From: Nostoc sp. LEGE 06077
GTDB taxonomy: Bacteria > Cyanobacteriota > Cyanobacteriia > Cyanobacteriales > Nostocaceae
Length of the DNA: 64,000 nt
NCBI RefSeq assembly: GCF_015207705.1
Contig: NZ_JADEWI010000019.1
Location: 39,866-103,865 of the forward strand
Direction: 5' to 3'
Numbering within the stretch: position 1 is the stretch's first letter; each line of letters begins with the position of its first letter. The position numbers were made by a program, and so were the translations under genes. The notes beneath the pieces are model-generated. The model had not been told where the DNA came from. It made no database searches and worked only from the letters and a program-made list of their open reading frames with translations. Below, piece by piece: positions 26,847 to 37,124 of this stretch.

Positions 26847-26989
26847 AAGAATCTACTTAAAAATGGCTCAAAGGCTGAATATCAAGTCCAGGTAGTTAGG
26901 ACATCGGTAAACGATAAAACTTGGATGATAAAAGACTTTTCACTCTGTCACCTCTCACCTGTCCTCTGCTATGATGAACCTTGCTTTTT

Positions 26990-28270
26990 TTAGTTTAATG
27001 CCCGATTAATTGCCTCTTCTTGACCAACTAAAGATAAGTAAGGTGTTGCTAAATATCGACTAGCGGCGGCTTGAGCATCTTCCACACTTACAGCAGCAAT
27101 TAGCTCTTGAAATTGGCTGTCAAAATTAATGCCTAAGCCTAAGATTTCATACCAGCCGTAAATTTGAGCAATTTGCCCGTTAGTTTGTTTACCTAAAGCA
27201 TACTGTCCGAGAATTTTATTTTTTGCAGCTTGGAAGGCGTTGGCTGAGACTTCTGTAGTACAAAGTAAATCGACTTCTGCCCGCAATCCTTCAATAGCAA
27301 TGGTAGTATTTTCTGGGGCTGTTCCCATGTAAACGACAAAGGAACCAGGATATAACCTCGTTGGGTAAAAGGCCGAGACTTCGTAAGCTAGACCGCGTTT
27401 TTCTCGCAATTCCACAAATAAACGACTGGATAAGCCATTGCCTAAGTAGGTAGAAAGCAGTTTGAGTGGGGCGTAGTCTGGAGAATTGACGGCTGCACCT
27501 AAATAACCCAACATGACTATTGATTGTTGTGTTTGTAGCGGCTTGAGTAGCTGTTGCGGGTTAACTGGAATTTCTGGCAAATTCAAAACTGGTTGTGGTT
27601 GTGTGGGTATTTGCCAATCACCGAATACTTGTTCTACTAATGCAATTGCTTCTGTTAAAGTAATTCTGCCGGCAATACTTACGACCAAATTATCTGGACG
27701 AAAATAAGTTTGGTGATACTGCACTAAGTCTTGGCGGGTAATGCGACTCATTGTCGTTTCATCACCTAGCAATGATGTAGCGTAGGGATGATTTTGATAT
27801 ATTGCCCGCCGCATTTGCTCAAAGGCTAAAGTAAAAGGCTGTTCTTTTTGGGAGCGAATATCTTGTAAGGCTAACCGCCGTTCTAATTCTACTTGTTCTT
27901 CGGGGAAGGTAGGCGATCGCAAAATTCGCCCTGTCAGCCCTAATATCTCCGCAAAGTCTGAGGTGACTGTTTTCAACGACAACAAAAAATAATCTGTAGA
28001 TGTATCTGCACTCAAACTTGCTCCCACAGATTCTACTTGTTCAGCAATTTCTAAGCTGGAAAGCCCATCACAGCCTTTAGTCATGACTGCGGAAAGTAAA
28101 TGTGCTAACCCCGCCTGTTCTCGTTGTTCGTAACAACTACCAGCCCGGAGAAAAATCCGCCCAGCAATAATATCCGCAGCTGGATTTTCCGCTACCAACA
28201 CTACAATGCCGTTGTTGAGTACAGTGCGATGAATAAAGGAGTGAGAAAGGGAAGGTTTTACAGTTGTCAT
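26990..28270 (-). CDS. M16-family peptidase subunit lacking the zinc motif
   Basis: 426 residues from the ATG at 28270; a TTG 21 bases upstream lies inside a heptamer repeat and is unlikely to be the start. The fold is M16 (insulinase/MPP-like): NGIVVLVAENPAADI at the start, AGLAHLLSAVMTKG where the zinc motif H-x-x-E-H should be, and a C-terminal domain with GLSSRLFVELREKRGLAYEVSA, the substrate-binding R/Y segment. The motif reads HLLSA, so Glu and the second His are gone and this chain should be catalytically inactive. It lies 93 bases downstream of an active partner gene; bacterial M16B enzymes commonly work as active/inactive heterodimers. Confidence 0.92.
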   Translation of the reverse strand: MTTVKPSLSHSFIHRTVLNNGIVVLVAENPAADIIAGRIFLRAGSCYEQREQAGLAHLLSAVMTKGCDGLSSLEIAEQVESVGASLSADTSTDYFLLSLKTVTSDFAEILGLTGRILRSPTFPEEQVELERRLALQDIRSQKEQPFTLAFEQMRRAIYQNHPYATSLLGDETTMSRITRQDLVQYHQTYFRPDNLVVSIAGRITLTEAIALVEQVFGDWQIPTQPQPVLNLPEIPVNPQQLLKPLQTQQSIVMLGYLGAAVNSPDYAPLKLLSTYLGNGLSSRLFVELREKRGLAYEVSAFYPTRLYPGSFVVYMGTAPENTTIAIEGLRAEVDLLCTTEVSANAFQAAKNKILGQYALGKQTNGQIAQIYGWYEILGLGINFDSQFQELIAAVSVEDAQAAASRYLATPYLSLVGQEEAINRALN

Positions 28271-28275
28271 TTGTG

Positions 28276-28310
28276 AATAGTCAATAGTCAATGGTCAATA
28301 GTCAATAGTC
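28276..28310. repeat. Short tandem repeat, five heptamers AATAGTC
   Basis: Five consecutive 7-mers AATAGTC, the third AATGGTC, fill the gap just upstream of the M16 gene. Related heptamers occur at 37118-37138, near 48320 and near 49385. This matches the short tandemly repeated repetitive (STRR) sequences known from Nostocales. Confidence 0.8.
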
Positions 28311-28363
28311 TTTATGCGCTTCCGCCTTCCTGTTTCCCTGCCTTTTCTAGAAAAAAATCTGGA

Positions 28364-29629
28364 CTAACATGGTTTCAGGATAGTCACTGCATAATTTTGC
28401 GGTGAGAGATACTGTTTAGCTAATTGTTGCAGTTCTTGGGTAGTAAATGACTGAATTTGCTGCGGATAAGTTATCGCCACTTCAGCTTGAGCAATAGTGT
28501 TGTAGTAACCATAAAGTCCTGTCAGTTGATTGGGTGTTTCTGTCGAAAAGGCATACTCATTACATAACAGCCGACGCATTCTCGCTAATTCTTGTTCGGT
28601 AATGCCTTCCGTTTGCAAATCATGTAAATGGTTGCGAATTAAGCACTCAACTTGTTCAAGATTTTCTGATTCTAACCAAGCAGTGATAGTAAATAAACTG
28701 GATTCTTTTTGGAGAGAAAAATTACTACAAACTCCATGTACTAATTGCTGCTCTTCCCGCAAGTCACGGACTAAGCGAGAAGTGCGCCCTTCTGTTAAAA
28801 ATACAGATAATACATCTAAGCCGTAGGCGGTGCGGAGTTGATCAACTCCCGGTGCAGTCCACGCCATCAGCAACCGCGCTTGTTCCATCCTGGGCAAACA
28901 CAGTTCTTGACGTTGGATACCTTGAATGACTGGTTGTGTTATGGGGATTGATGGTGGACAATCAAGAGGTTCGGTAAAATTAGCAAATGAGCAATTCACC
29001 AATTCCCAGGCTTTGGCTTGCTCAATGCCACCAACAACTACTACAGTCATGTTTTCTGGCTGATAGTGAGCGCGATGAAAACAGCGCATATCATCGGGTG
29101 ACTGCTGCATAAGTTCCATCTCTGTACCCAACACCGAACGTCCATAAGGATGGTGCTGATAAATATTTTTGATAAGCGACTGAAATCCCAGCCAGTCAGG
29201 ATCATCTTGACAAGAGCGAATTTCTTCTAGCACTACATCCCGTTCGCGCAAGAATTCACCATCAGGAATTGACGCATTTACTAGTAGTTCTGCTAGACAA
29301 GGCAAAGTATCTGCTAAGTAGGGTGCAGCTGTTGTCACACAGTAATGAGCATAGTCGTGACTGGTTGCTGCATTGCTCACACCACCACGATTTTCAATTT
29401 TATGATCAAAGTCTCCAGGGGCGAGTGTAGCTGTCCCTTTAAAAATCATGTGTTCTAAAAAATGAGCCATCCCAAACCACTGTTCTGGCTCTCTGGCTGC
29501 TCCAGCACGCACCCATACATCCGCCACAACTACAGGAGTAGTCGGAATCTCTTGATGAATAAACGTTAAACCATTGTCGAGTCGAAAAATGGAGGCTGGA
29601 AAACCCGGATGAATTAATTGTTGTGACAA
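28364..29629 (-). CDS. M16-family zinc peptidase, catalytic subunit
   Basis: 421 residues from a TTG at 29629 (no in-frame ATG upstream; the sequence after it, HPGFPASIFRLDNGLTFIHQ, matches the normal family N-terminus). The zinc-binding motif H-x-x-E-H is intact in GMAHFLEHMIFKGT (about residues 51-64), and a downstream Glu in ERDVVLEEIRSCQDD provides the third ligand. The C-terminal half has GRTSRLVRDLREEQQLVHGV. It should degrade short unfolded peptides, probably as a heterodimer with the inactive chain encoded next. No signal peptide, so cytoplasmic. Confidence 0.93.
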   Translation of the reverse strand: MSQQLIHPGFPASIFRLDNGLTFIHQEIPTTPVVVADVWVRAGAAREPEQWFGMAHFLEHMIFKGTATLAPGDFDHKIENRGGVSNAATSHDYAHYCVTTAAPYLADTLPCLAELLVNASIPDGEFLRERDVVLEEIRSCQDDPDWLGFQSLIKNIYQHHPYGRSVLGTEMELMQQSPDDMRCFHRAHYQPENMTVVVVGGIEQAKAWELVNCSFANFTEPLDCPPSIPITQPVIQGIQRQELCLPRMEQARLLMAWTAPGVDQLRTAYGLDVLSVFLTEGRTSRLVRDLREEQQLVHGVCSNFSLQKESSLFTITAWLESENLEQVECLIRNHLHDLQTEGITEQELARMRRLLCNEYAFSTETPNQLTGLYGYYNTIAQAEVAITYPQQIQSFTTQELQQLAKQYLSPQNYAVTILKPC

Positions 29630-29954
29630 TTTTTTGTAGATTTAACCACAATTTAACGTAATTTTGCCATCTTAACTCTTAACGAAACCTAAATTAGAAT
29701 CATTTGCTACAGATTAAAATTTATTCATAATTTATTCTATATAGCTTAAAGTTATGACTATCCCTAAAATTAGAGAGTAAAGCTATATTCCCAGATGTTG
29801 TTGAATCAAGTAGCTTTTATGCTAGAAACTTTTCTAGGCAATTATCTGGTAAATTGCAGCGTGGAAAATGGGCGATCGCACTTAGTTGAAATCGTACAAC
29901 ACACAACCTTTCAGTAGAATGATAAGCTGTTAATCAGAGCTAAGGTCATCAAGA
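29630..29954. other. AT-rich intergenic region, no gene seen
   Basis: Lies between the divergent M16 and antitoxin genes. It contains a HIP1-like site at about 29873 and should hold both promoters. I see no RNA gene or strong hairpin. Confidence 0.4.
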
Positions 29955-30191
29955 ATGAAGAAAGCAGTAACGTTAGAAGATGCTCTTGCTTTGGTAAAGC
30001 AACTTTCGTTAGTAGATAAAATACGTTTGATTGAACAAGTTGCACCCCAAATTGAAGAAGAGTTGATAACAGTTCAGCCTAAACAGCGAACTTCCTTAAG
30101 AGGAATATGGAAGGGTAGTGAAATAACAGAGTCAAATATTGCTGAAGTGAGACAGCAAATGTGGTCAAACTTTCCCCGCGAGGATGTTTGA
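29955..30191 (+). CDS. VapB-like antitoxin
   Basis: 78 residues. The first half (TLEDALALVKQLSLVDKIRL, then IEQVAPQIEEEL) is a short helical region of the kind seen in cyanobacterial VapC partners. The second half, SLRGIWKGSEITESNIAEVR ending QQMWSNFP, looks like the tail that wraps a PIN toxin. Identification rests mainly on its position: its TGA overlaps the toxin ATG (TGATG at 30189-30193), the tight translational coupling typical of toxin-antitoxin pairs. It should neutralise the toxin and repress the pair's own promoter. Confidence 0.78.
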   Translation: MKKAVTLEDALALVKQLSLVDKIRLIEQVAPQIEEELITVQPKQRTSLRGIWKGSEITESNIAEVRQQMWSNFPREDV

Positions 30192-30592
30192 TGTCTAATT
30201 TAGTAACTGATACCCATGCTTTGATTTGGTATTTAGAAGATAGTCCAAACCTCAGCACTGCTGCTAACCAGGCTTTTGAAAGATGCGATCGCGGTGAGAT
30301 TGTTATTTATATTCCCACAATTTGTCTTGTAGAAATTGTTTATTTACAAGAGAAAGGGCGTATATCAGCACAAATGAAGACTCAGCTAGATGCTGCGTTA
30401 ATAGCTGAAAATAGTAGTTTAATTCTAGCAAATCTTACAGGTGAAGTAGTTGCAGCATTGGCAACAATATCACGAAATAGTATTCCTGATATGCCTGACA
30501 GAATTATTGCAGCTACCGCCAAGCATTTAGGTTTACCCTTAATTAGTCGAGACTCCAAAATAACTTCATCTGGAATAAATGTTATTTGGTAA
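30191..30592 (+). CDS. VapC-like PIN-domain ribonuclease toxin
   Basis: 133 residues from the ATG at 30191, which overlaps the antitoxin stop; an upstream in-frame ATG at 30161 would lie inside the antitoxin and is less likely. PIN-domain acidic residues are visible: Asp in LVTDTHALIWYLED (residues 4-17), Glu in TICLVEIVYL, Asp in SIPDMPDRIIAATAKHLG, and Asp in LISRDSKI. Such toxins cleave tRNA or rRNA when the antitoxin is degraded. Normal length (about 130). It lies between the M16 pair and the reverse transcriptase gene, whose 3' end faces it 58 bases away. Confidence 0.9.
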   Translation: MSNLVTDTHALIWYLEDSPNLSTAANQAFERCDRGEIVIYIPTICLVEIVYLQEKGRISAQMKTQLDAALIAENSSLILANLTGEVVAALATISRNSIPDMPDRIIAATAKHLGLPLISRDSKITSSGINVIW

Positions 30593-30650
30593 CTTGAAGG
30601 TTTTTATAGTTGCGATCGCACTAAAGCTTAAATTGCACAATAAACAACTT

Positions 30651-32903
30651 TTAAGTAGACGTACCATTACTTCTACTCTGAATTATTAGCCAATCTACCA
30701 ACTCTTGATAAGCTCCGCATAGCTGCTTCTTCAGAGTATCGCGCTCGTTCCACTTAATTGGATTGGTTGGATCTAAAATTTTATCCAATCTAGTATGAGC
30801 TTCTGTACTTGATGATCTTAACTGATGGCACTTCAACAAGTTACTAGCAAAAATCTGAAGTTGTTGTTCTTTGCTTTGTATATGCTTCATTCGGTCTGGT
30901 AAAGATACTTTTGCAATATCTTCTCTATTAGGTTTCCACTTTAGTTTGTCTACTAATATGGGATATAGTAATTCTTCATGAAATAAATCCAACTGTGAAA
31001 CATAGCGTGAAGGATTAGAAAGATATGATTTTTCAGATTGCCATAGAAAGTCAGTTGCACGTTTATATTCTAAACCTAATAAAGTGTGAAAATCTATTGG
31101 CTCAGTGAACTTGACTTTGTAGAACTTTGTAAAAGTGTAACGTATGTAGCATTGTTTAAGATGAGGTAATGAATTATCATATCCTCTAGCAGAATTAATA
31201 GTATATTCATTAATATCCTGACTTTTATCAAGACCTAACATATCAATTGTTAGACCATATTCAACATATAGCTGGTAAAGCAAAGCATCAATCACAATTG
31301 GAGATTGGTCATAGATACCTTGTTGCAGGATACATGATGCTTCATGCTCATCAATTGCCAACCTTAAGGCTTGTATAATTGCTGTGCGTCTTATGGATGG
31401 ACTGTATAAAGATGATGAAATTACTTTGAGCAAAATACTCATATTCTCTTCGTTCTCACCTAATGCCATTGCAGCAGCACAGAGTAGTGGCCAGTCCCGC
31501 TTATTATCAGCTAGCCATGTTCTGAATAAACCATGATGAGAACGAAGTGAAACATTTTGACGAATCAGAGTTTCAAGTGCAAATGTCACTGTGCTGTCAT
31601 ATACAGTGTTTGTAGCAATAATATTTTTTTCAAGATACTCAATGGTATCTTTGTCAAGCTCACATTTTCTTAAATACCGATGTAACTGTTCAGTTAGCCA
31701 AGGTCGATCAAGTAAATATGGTAATATTGCTGTAACAATTTCAAGGTTTGGATCTAACCGATTCAGACAGAACTTTAAATGACGTTCAGCAAACGGATCA
31801 CTAGCACTACCATCAATAGATTTTTTTGATTGCCAAAACAGATCAAGTAAATCTTTTTGTAATGCTGAATGAGCTACTAATAAATCAAGATTTTCATTCT
31901 CAACATCAAAGTCTTCACCCAAAAGGGCTACGTCATGTAATGATGGTTCTTCTAAAGTATCATTTATGTCTGATAAATCATCTAGTTCATGAAGTCTACG
32001 ATCTACCTCAGATAATTTAGATGCCATTCGATCTGCTTCTTCGTCAAAATTGCTAATTTGACGTACCGTTGTTTTAGTTGTTTGTATTAAGAGTCCTAAA
32101 GTTTTTAAGGTTCTATCTACTCGAATAAGCCCTTGCTGAACTGCTTCTCTAGTCCTCGCAAGTAATCTGATATCATCGACATATCTAATGTAATGATATT
32201 CTTGAATAGATAATTCTTTATCAAATTCATACAAAAAAATATTTGCAAAAAAATCTGATGCCAAGCACCCTTGTGGAAGCCCACGACGTATTTGTTCTGA
32301 TTCCTTAACTGAAGCCCAAATAGGTAAGTATTTTTCAAGATGTTCAGATGTTAATTCGTCAAGAAGACCTTTTTCAAGCAGATACTTGATTAATCTGGAT
32401 TGGTCAATCGTTTCATAAAAAGCTGCCATGTCTGTTTCTGCTAACCAGACATTACCTTCTTGGTAGAGACTTTTAAATTTATTTTGAAATAGGTGATATT
32501 GTTTTTTCCAGGGCATAAACATACGTTTTTCTTCTGGATTTGACAAAACGTTAGCATAAGACTGCCGATTAGTTACTGTAGACAGCATCGGTCTGGCTCG
32601 TTCTGCAACAACATTAGCTATAGCCTGATATACAATACGATCACTGACTGCTAATATTGCCATTGGACGTAGAGTTTGAGAAGCTTTAGGAAAGTACTTA
32701 ATTTCTGGATATGAAGGTTCAAAAGTTCTACCCATCAAACTTTGTCTGATGAGTTCAAGGTTGTAGTCACGATTAGCAGCGAATACTTTTAACCCAACCC
32801 AATCTCGTGAATCAGAACGATCACAGTAGCGAACGCGCTCCCAAGCAAGTTTGAGATTATCAGGGTTTATCAAGCTATCATATATTGAAGTACTTGAGTT
32901 CAT
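30651..32903 (-). CDS. Stand-alone reverse transcriptase of the UG/Abi (defence-associated) type with helical C-terminal domain
   Basis: 750 residues, ATG at 32903. RT blocks: RPMAILAVSDRIVYQAI (79-95), motif A TDMAAFYETID (157-167, first catalytic Asp158), RRGLPQGCLASDFFANIF (206-223), and motif C YIRYVDDIRLLA (238-249) with the YVDD pair; then TLGLLIQTTKTTV. Residues 290-750 are helical and rich in Leu/Asp/Glu, resembling the alpha-repeat tails of abortive-infection and unknown-group RTs. There is no maturase X domain, no HNH endonuclease and no intron RNA around it, so it is not a group II intron protein, and it is far longer than most retron RTs. No cas1 is fused or adjacent. Defence function is inferred from family resemblance. 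Confidence 0.85.
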   Translation of the reverse strand: MNSSTSIYDSLINPDNLKLAWERVRYCDRSDSRDWVGLKVFAANRDYNLELIRQSLMGRTFEPSYPEIKYFPKASQTLRPMAILAVSDRIVYQAIANVVAERARPMLSTVTNRQSYANVLSNPEEKRMFMPWKKQYHLFQNKFKSLYQEGNVWLAETDMAAFYETIDQSRLIKYLLEKGLLDELTSEHLEKYLPIWASVKESEQIRRGLPQGCLASDFFANIFLYEFDKELSIQEYHYIRYVDDIRLLARTREAVQQGLIRVDRTLKTLGLLIQTTKTTVRQISNFDEEADRMASKLSEVDRRLHELDDLSDINDTLEEPSLHDVALLGEDFDVENENLDLLVAHSALQKDLLDLFWQSKKSIDGSASDPFAERHLKFCLNRLDPNLEIVTAILPYLLDRPWLTEQLHRYLRKCELDKDTIEYLEKNIIATNTVYDSTVTFALETLIRQNVSLRSHHGLFRTWLADNKRDWPLLCAAAMALGENEENMSILLKVISSSLYSPSIRRTAIIQALRLAIDEHEASCILQQGIYDQSPIVIDALLYQLYVEYGLTIDMLGLDKSQDINEYTINSARGYDNSLPHLKQCYIRYTFTKFYKVKFTEPIDFHTLLGLEYKRATDFLWQSEKSYLSNPSRYVSQLDLFHEELLYPILVDKLKWKPNREDIAKVSLPDRMKHIQSKEQQLQIFASNLLKCHQLRSSSTEAHTRLDKILDPTNPIKWNERDTLKKQLCGAYQELVDWLIIQSRSNGTST

Positions 32904-33086
32904 AAGTAATAAAATTTACTTGTAAGTGATTCAAATTTAACATACTACAATGATGCTACAAAAATAATCACACAAGTATTGAAGCAAAATCTATTTAAAG
33001 TTTGCAAACTAAAATACTTATCAATATATAAGGCATACGCGGCACATAGAAGGAGCCTTAAATTTACGAATACAGTCCTAACCGCA

Positions 33087-35966
33087 CTACCTCTTTACAG
33101 CCGGATATTGTTGTAAAACCTGCTGTAAATATTGCCCAGTATAAGACTTGGGGTTTTTCGCCACATCTTCTGGTGTTCCCACTGCAATTAATTCTCCGCC
33201 TTTATCCCCACCTTCTGGCCCCAAATCTATTACCCAGTCAGCACAACGAATCACATCTAAATTGTGTTCAATGACTAAAATCGAATTACCTTTATCGACT
33301 AATCTTTGCAACACATCCAACAATTTATGGACATCGTAAAAAGATAAGCCTGTTGTCGGTTCATCGATTAAATAAAGTGTCTTTCCGGTGGCGCGGCGAG
33401 ATAATTCTGTGGCTAATTTAACGCGCTGTGCTTCACCACCAGATAAGGTAGTTGCAGGTTGTCCGAGTTGAACGTAACCTAAGCCAACATCAGCTAAAGT
33501 TTGTAGTCTTGTAACTGCTTTGGGAATATTTTGGAAAAAGTCTAAACTCTCTTCAACTGTCATATTGAGAACATCAGAAATAGACTTATCTTTGTATTTG
33601 ACTTGCAAAGTATCGCGGTTATATCTTGCACCTTTACAAACTTCGCACTGCACGTAAACATCAGGAAGAAAGTTCATTTCAATGACGTTCACACCTTGTC
33701 CACTACAAGCTTCGCAACGTCCACCTTTAACGTTAAACGAAAATTGTCCAGGTTTATAACCTCTAGCTTTGGCTTCGACGGTTTGGGAAAACACATCTCG
33801 AATTACATCAAAAACACCTGTATAAGTTGCCGGGTTAGAACGTGGTGTGCGTCCGATGGGAGATTGATCAATGACAATGGCTTTATCAACTGAATTTAAG
33901 CCTTGAATTTTTTCTAATTCTTTCGGTAAAGGGACTTTTTTGGTGAGGTGATGTTGTAGGGATGGGTAAAGTAATTCGTTAATTAAAGTTGATTTACCTG
34001 AACCGGAAACGCCAGTGACAGCGACAAGTTTACCTAGAGGAATTTCGACATCAATATTTCTTAAGTTGTTGCGCCGGGCATTTTTAATTATTAAACTTCT
34101 CCCGTTACCTTCGCGGCGTTCTTTTGGTGTTTGAATTACCTGTCTTCCTGATAAGTATGCGCCAGTTAGTGATTTTTCTGCTGTGAGTAAGGCTTGTAAA
34201 TCACCTTCAGCAATAATATGTCCGCCGTGAATTCCTGCACCGGGGCCAATATCAACTAAATAGTCAGCAGCCCGGATGGTTTCTTCATCATGCTCAACTA
34301 CTATTAAGGTATTACCTAAATCACGTAATCTAATTAAAGTTTTGAGTAATCTGCCGTTATCTCTTTGATGTAAACCAATACTTGGTTCGTCTAAAACGTA
34401 GAGAACTCCTGTTAACCCAGAACCGATTTGTGTGGCTAGGCGAATGCGTTGTGCTTCCCCACCAGAGAGAGTCATGGCGGGTCGGTCAAGGGTGAGATAA
34501 TCTAAGCCAACGTCTAACAAGAATTGCAATCTAGCTCGGATTTCTCGTAAGACTAAATCAGCAATTTGTAATTGGCGATCGCTTAATTTTAACTGATCAA
34601 TTCTTTCCTGTGCATCTCGAATTGATACGCCTGTTAAATCTAAAATTCCGTATTGTCCCAACTTTACCGCTAAAGCTTCGGTTTTCAAGCGTTTACCACC
34701 GCAGACTTCGCAAGGTTGGTCAATTAAATACTGCTCTAATTTTTGTTTAACTAATTCTGAACCACCTTCATATTGACGCTGTAAAATTGGTAGAACACCT
34801 TTAAATTGAGTTTTGGCTGTCTCTTTATTTTTCTCTTCTCCATTTAATATCACCAGCCGTTGCTCGTCTGTCAGCTTGCTCCAATTTGTTTGTAATTCAA
34901 AGCCGTGTGCCTGACCTAAACTATAAAGTAATTCTAAGTAATAAGAATTCTCTTTCTCTGACCAAGGTGCGATCGCCGCGTATACTGGTGCTTCAGGGTC
35001 AGGTATAACTAACTCCGCTGAAAATCTTCTTAAAGTCCCAAGACCATGACAGTGCGGACACGCGCCATAAGGAGAATTAAACGAAAACAAACGCGGCGAT
35101 AACTCTTCCATCACCGCTCCATGTTCAGGACAAGCGAAGTTTTCGGAAAATACCATTTCTTCTTGCTCTTCTGGATTCTCCGTAGCCAGAGCGACCAAGA
35201 TAGTTGCAATACCACCAGATTGTTTCAGACACGTAGATAAAGAATCAACTAAACGCTCTTGAATACCGTCTTTTTTCACTAAACGGTCAATAACAACTTC
35301 AATGGTGTGGTTAAGATTTTTATCTAATTCAATAGAATCTGATAGTTCCCGCACTTCGCCATCAACCCGCACCCGCACGAAACCTTGGGAAGCTAAACTC
35401 GATAACAGCTTGCGATGAGTACCTTTTTTACCCCGCACCACAGGCGCAAGAATTTGAAATTTAGTGCGTTCTGGTAAGTCCATGATGCGGTCTACCATTT
35501 CATCAATGGTTTGGGGCGCAATACAGCGATCGCATATGGGACAATGGGGTTCACCAGCCCGACCATACAACAGTCGCAGATAGTCGTAAATTTCCGTTAC
35601 TGTCCCCACTGTCGAACGGGGGTTATGGGATGTAGATTTCTGGTCAATGGATATCGCCGGACTTAAACCTTCAATCGCCTCTACATCGGGTTTATTTAAT
35701 TGTCCTAAAAATTGTCTGGCGTAAGCACTGAGAGATTCGACATAACGCCGTTGACCTTCCGCAAAAATCGTATCAAACGCCAGCGACGACTTACCCGAAC
35801 CTGATACACCAGTAAACACTATCAGGCGATCGCGCGGCAATTCCAAGTCAATATTCTTCAGATTATGCTGCCTAGCGCCCCGAATCCTAATGGTATTTTG
35901 ACTATTGTGATGAGTGTGGGGAAGATGACCATTCAGGAGGGATGCGGCTAACTGATTATCTGACAT
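33087..35966 (-). CDS. uvrA: UvrA, excinuclease ABC subunit A
   Basis: 959 residues, ATG at 35966; full length for UvrA (about 940-970). Two ABC ATPase modules: Walker [15 protein letters not shown] (about 54-67) and [15 protein letters not shown] (about 650), with signatures [13 protein letters not shown] and [13 protein letters not shown]. Zinc-finger Cys pairs are present in [15 protein letters not shown] and [18 protein letters not shown]. Together with UvrB it scans DNA for bulky damage and starts nucleotide excision repair. Single gene, without uvrB nearby. Housekeeping; no oddities. Confidence 0.99.
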   Translation of the reverse strand: MSDNQLAASLLNGHLPHTHHNSQNTIRIRGARQHNLKNIDLELPRDRLIVFTGVSGSGKSSLAFDTIFAEGQRRYVESLSAYARQFLGQLNKPDVEAIEGLSPAISIDQKSTSHNPRSTVGTVTEIYDYLRLLYGRAGEPHCPICDRCIAPQTIDEMVDRIMDLPERTKFQILAPVVRGKKGTHRKLLSSLASQGFVRVRVDGEVRELSDSIELDKNLNHTIEVVIDRLVKKDGIQERLVDSLSTCLKQSGGIATILVALATENPEEQEEMVFSENFACPEHGAVMEELSPRLFSFNSPYGACPHCHGLGTLRRFSAELVIPDPEAPVYAAIAPWSEKENSYYLELLYSLGQAHGFELQTNWSKLTDEQRLVILNGEEKNKETAKTQFKGVLPILQRQYEGGSELVKQKLEQYLIDQPCEVCGGKRLKTEALAVKLGQYGILDLTGVSIRDAQERIDQLKLSDRQLQIADLVLREIRARLQFLLDVGLDYLTLDRPAMTLSGGEAQRIRLATQIGSGLTGVLYVLDEPSIGLHQRDNGRLLKTLIRLRDLGNTLIVVEHDEETIRAADYLVDIGPGAGIHGGHIIAEGDLQALLTAEKSLTGAYLSGRQVIQTPKERREGNGRSLIIKNARRNNLRNIDVEIPLGKLVAVTGVSGSGKSTLINELLYPSLQHHLTKKVPLPKELEKIQGLNSVDKAIVIDQSPIGRTPRSNPATYTGVFDVIRDVFSQTVEAKARGYKPGQFSFNVKGGRCEACSGQGVNVIEMNFLPDVYVQCEVCKGARYNRDTLQVKYKDKSISDVLNMTVEESLDFFQNIPKAVTRLQTLADVGLGYVQLGQPATTLSGGEAQRVKLATELSRRATGKTLYLIDEPTTGLSFYDVHKLLDVLQRLVDKGNSILVIEHNLDVIRCADWVIDLGPEGGDKGGELIAVGTPEDVAKNPKSYTGQYLQQVLQQYPAVKR

Positions 35967-36632
35967 ATTGGCAGGCTGATAGTGAGAGGCAGTGTGAAAC
36001 AGTTCTTAATAATACTATTTTTACTCTGCTTATACTAGAACAATAGTACTGTTTTAAGTAGAGATTGCCCAATATTCAGCCTACAGATATCTTGCCACGC
36101 TAATTGAGGTGGGAAATCTAAACGCAAAGTGGCGCAAAGGTCAGCGCAGAGAAGCGCAAAGTTTGTTTGATTGTGTTTACTGCGAATTTAAACTGTACTA
36201 AGTCTCTTGACAATCGCCCTAATGATTCACGCTATTTATAGTAATAAAATCTGATTATCTGTTAATCTATCTCGACACAGTTTGTCTATCTGCAAATTAC
36301 TCGCTATAGCTTGAGATTTATATCTGCGGTAAATACAGATTCTCATTGTTATATTAAGTTTTGTAACTATTACTCTAAATTCCGTCCAATGATAGATGTC
36401 TTTATTAAAATTTAAACTGTGTCAAGTTATAAACAAGATCGTATTACTACACTACCGTTTCCGAGAAAATTGCGATTTACTTAACGTAGAAAGAAATAGG
36501 TTCTGACCTCAATAGTTACATTAATGTCTTATTGTATCTCTGTCAGAACGAGATTTTTCCGGTAAATGTGGTTGTCACATTGTATATATTCATCAGAAAG
36601 GTGAATACCCTCAATAATACAGAGGCTGAACC
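35967..36632. repeat. Intergenic region with a dispersed repeat at 36118-36161
   Basis: Divergent spacer between uvrA and the Mo-nitrogenase-domain gene. The segment 36118-36161 (ACGCAAAGTGGCGCAAAGG and on) is related in inverted orientation to 39843-39887, a GCAAAGG/GCGCAGAG-rich repeat found in many cyanobacterial spacers. The remaining AT-rich DNA should contain both promoters, and no RNA gene is recognised. Confidence 0.5.
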
Positions 36633-37010
36633 ATGAAGGTATTCGATAATACCACAAAAAAGATTTTTCTTGCCAGCTGGGTTTCAATAAGTCCGGCAGA
36701 GGTTAGCAAAACCCATGTAACCCAGCTGCACCATCCAAATCCCCAGTCAGGCTTTGATATTTTCCTCCCTCTACGACGAAGGTTAAACAACATTCAAATC
36801 CGCGATCGCGAATTAGCTCATCGTTTGTGCCGAATGATCCCCGCCCAATGTCCTTTTGAACGCGATATTAAATTATTCGGCAAAACCATCTTACACATCC
36901 CGCCAATGTGCAAACTCAACCCTTTATATGAGGAAGTCGTGAGTTTGCGGTTCCGGGCTATGTGCTACTTAGCAGATGAATGCGGCGAAGACATTTCGCA
37001 GTACTGTTAA
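36633..37010 (+). CDS. Mo-dependent nitrogenase C-terminal-domain protein
   Basis: 125 residues, ATG at 36633. The C-terminal half, RRRLNNIQIRDRELAHRLCR, then IPAQCPFERDIKLFG, IPPMCKLNPLYEEVVSLRFR and CYLADECGEDISQYC, matches the small cyanobacterial family named after the C-terminus of a Mo-dependent nitrogenase-related protein. Five Cys are spread through the second half and may bind a metal or form disulfides. It is not a nitrogenase subunit in itself, and its role is unknown. Soluble, single gene, with no nif gene nearby. Confidence 0.85.
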   Translation: MKVFDNTTKKIFLASWVSISPAEVSKTHVTQLHHPNPQSGFDIFLPLRRRLNNIQIRDRELAHRLCRMIPAQCPFERDIKLFGKTILHIPPMCKLNPLYEEVVSLRFRAMCYLADECGEDISQYC

Positions 37011-37124
37011 TATGGCAGGAGGCAGAAGGCAGAAGGCAGGAGAAAAAGTCTTACTATTCCTGGCATTCAAGCTTTCAAATTGTCCTCACATATCTGACTA
37101 CCGCTATACAAGAATTCAATAGTC

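Noticed and set aside
30651..32903. Group II intron maturase or CRISPR-associated RT
   Set aside because: No maturase X or endonuclease domain, no intron domain V/VI-like RNA downstream, no cas1 fusion, and the CRISPR array is 30 kb away.
36633..37010. Nitrogenase structural gene
   Set aside because: Only the short C-terminal-domain family is present; no P-cluster or FeMo-cofactor ligands and no nif neighbours.
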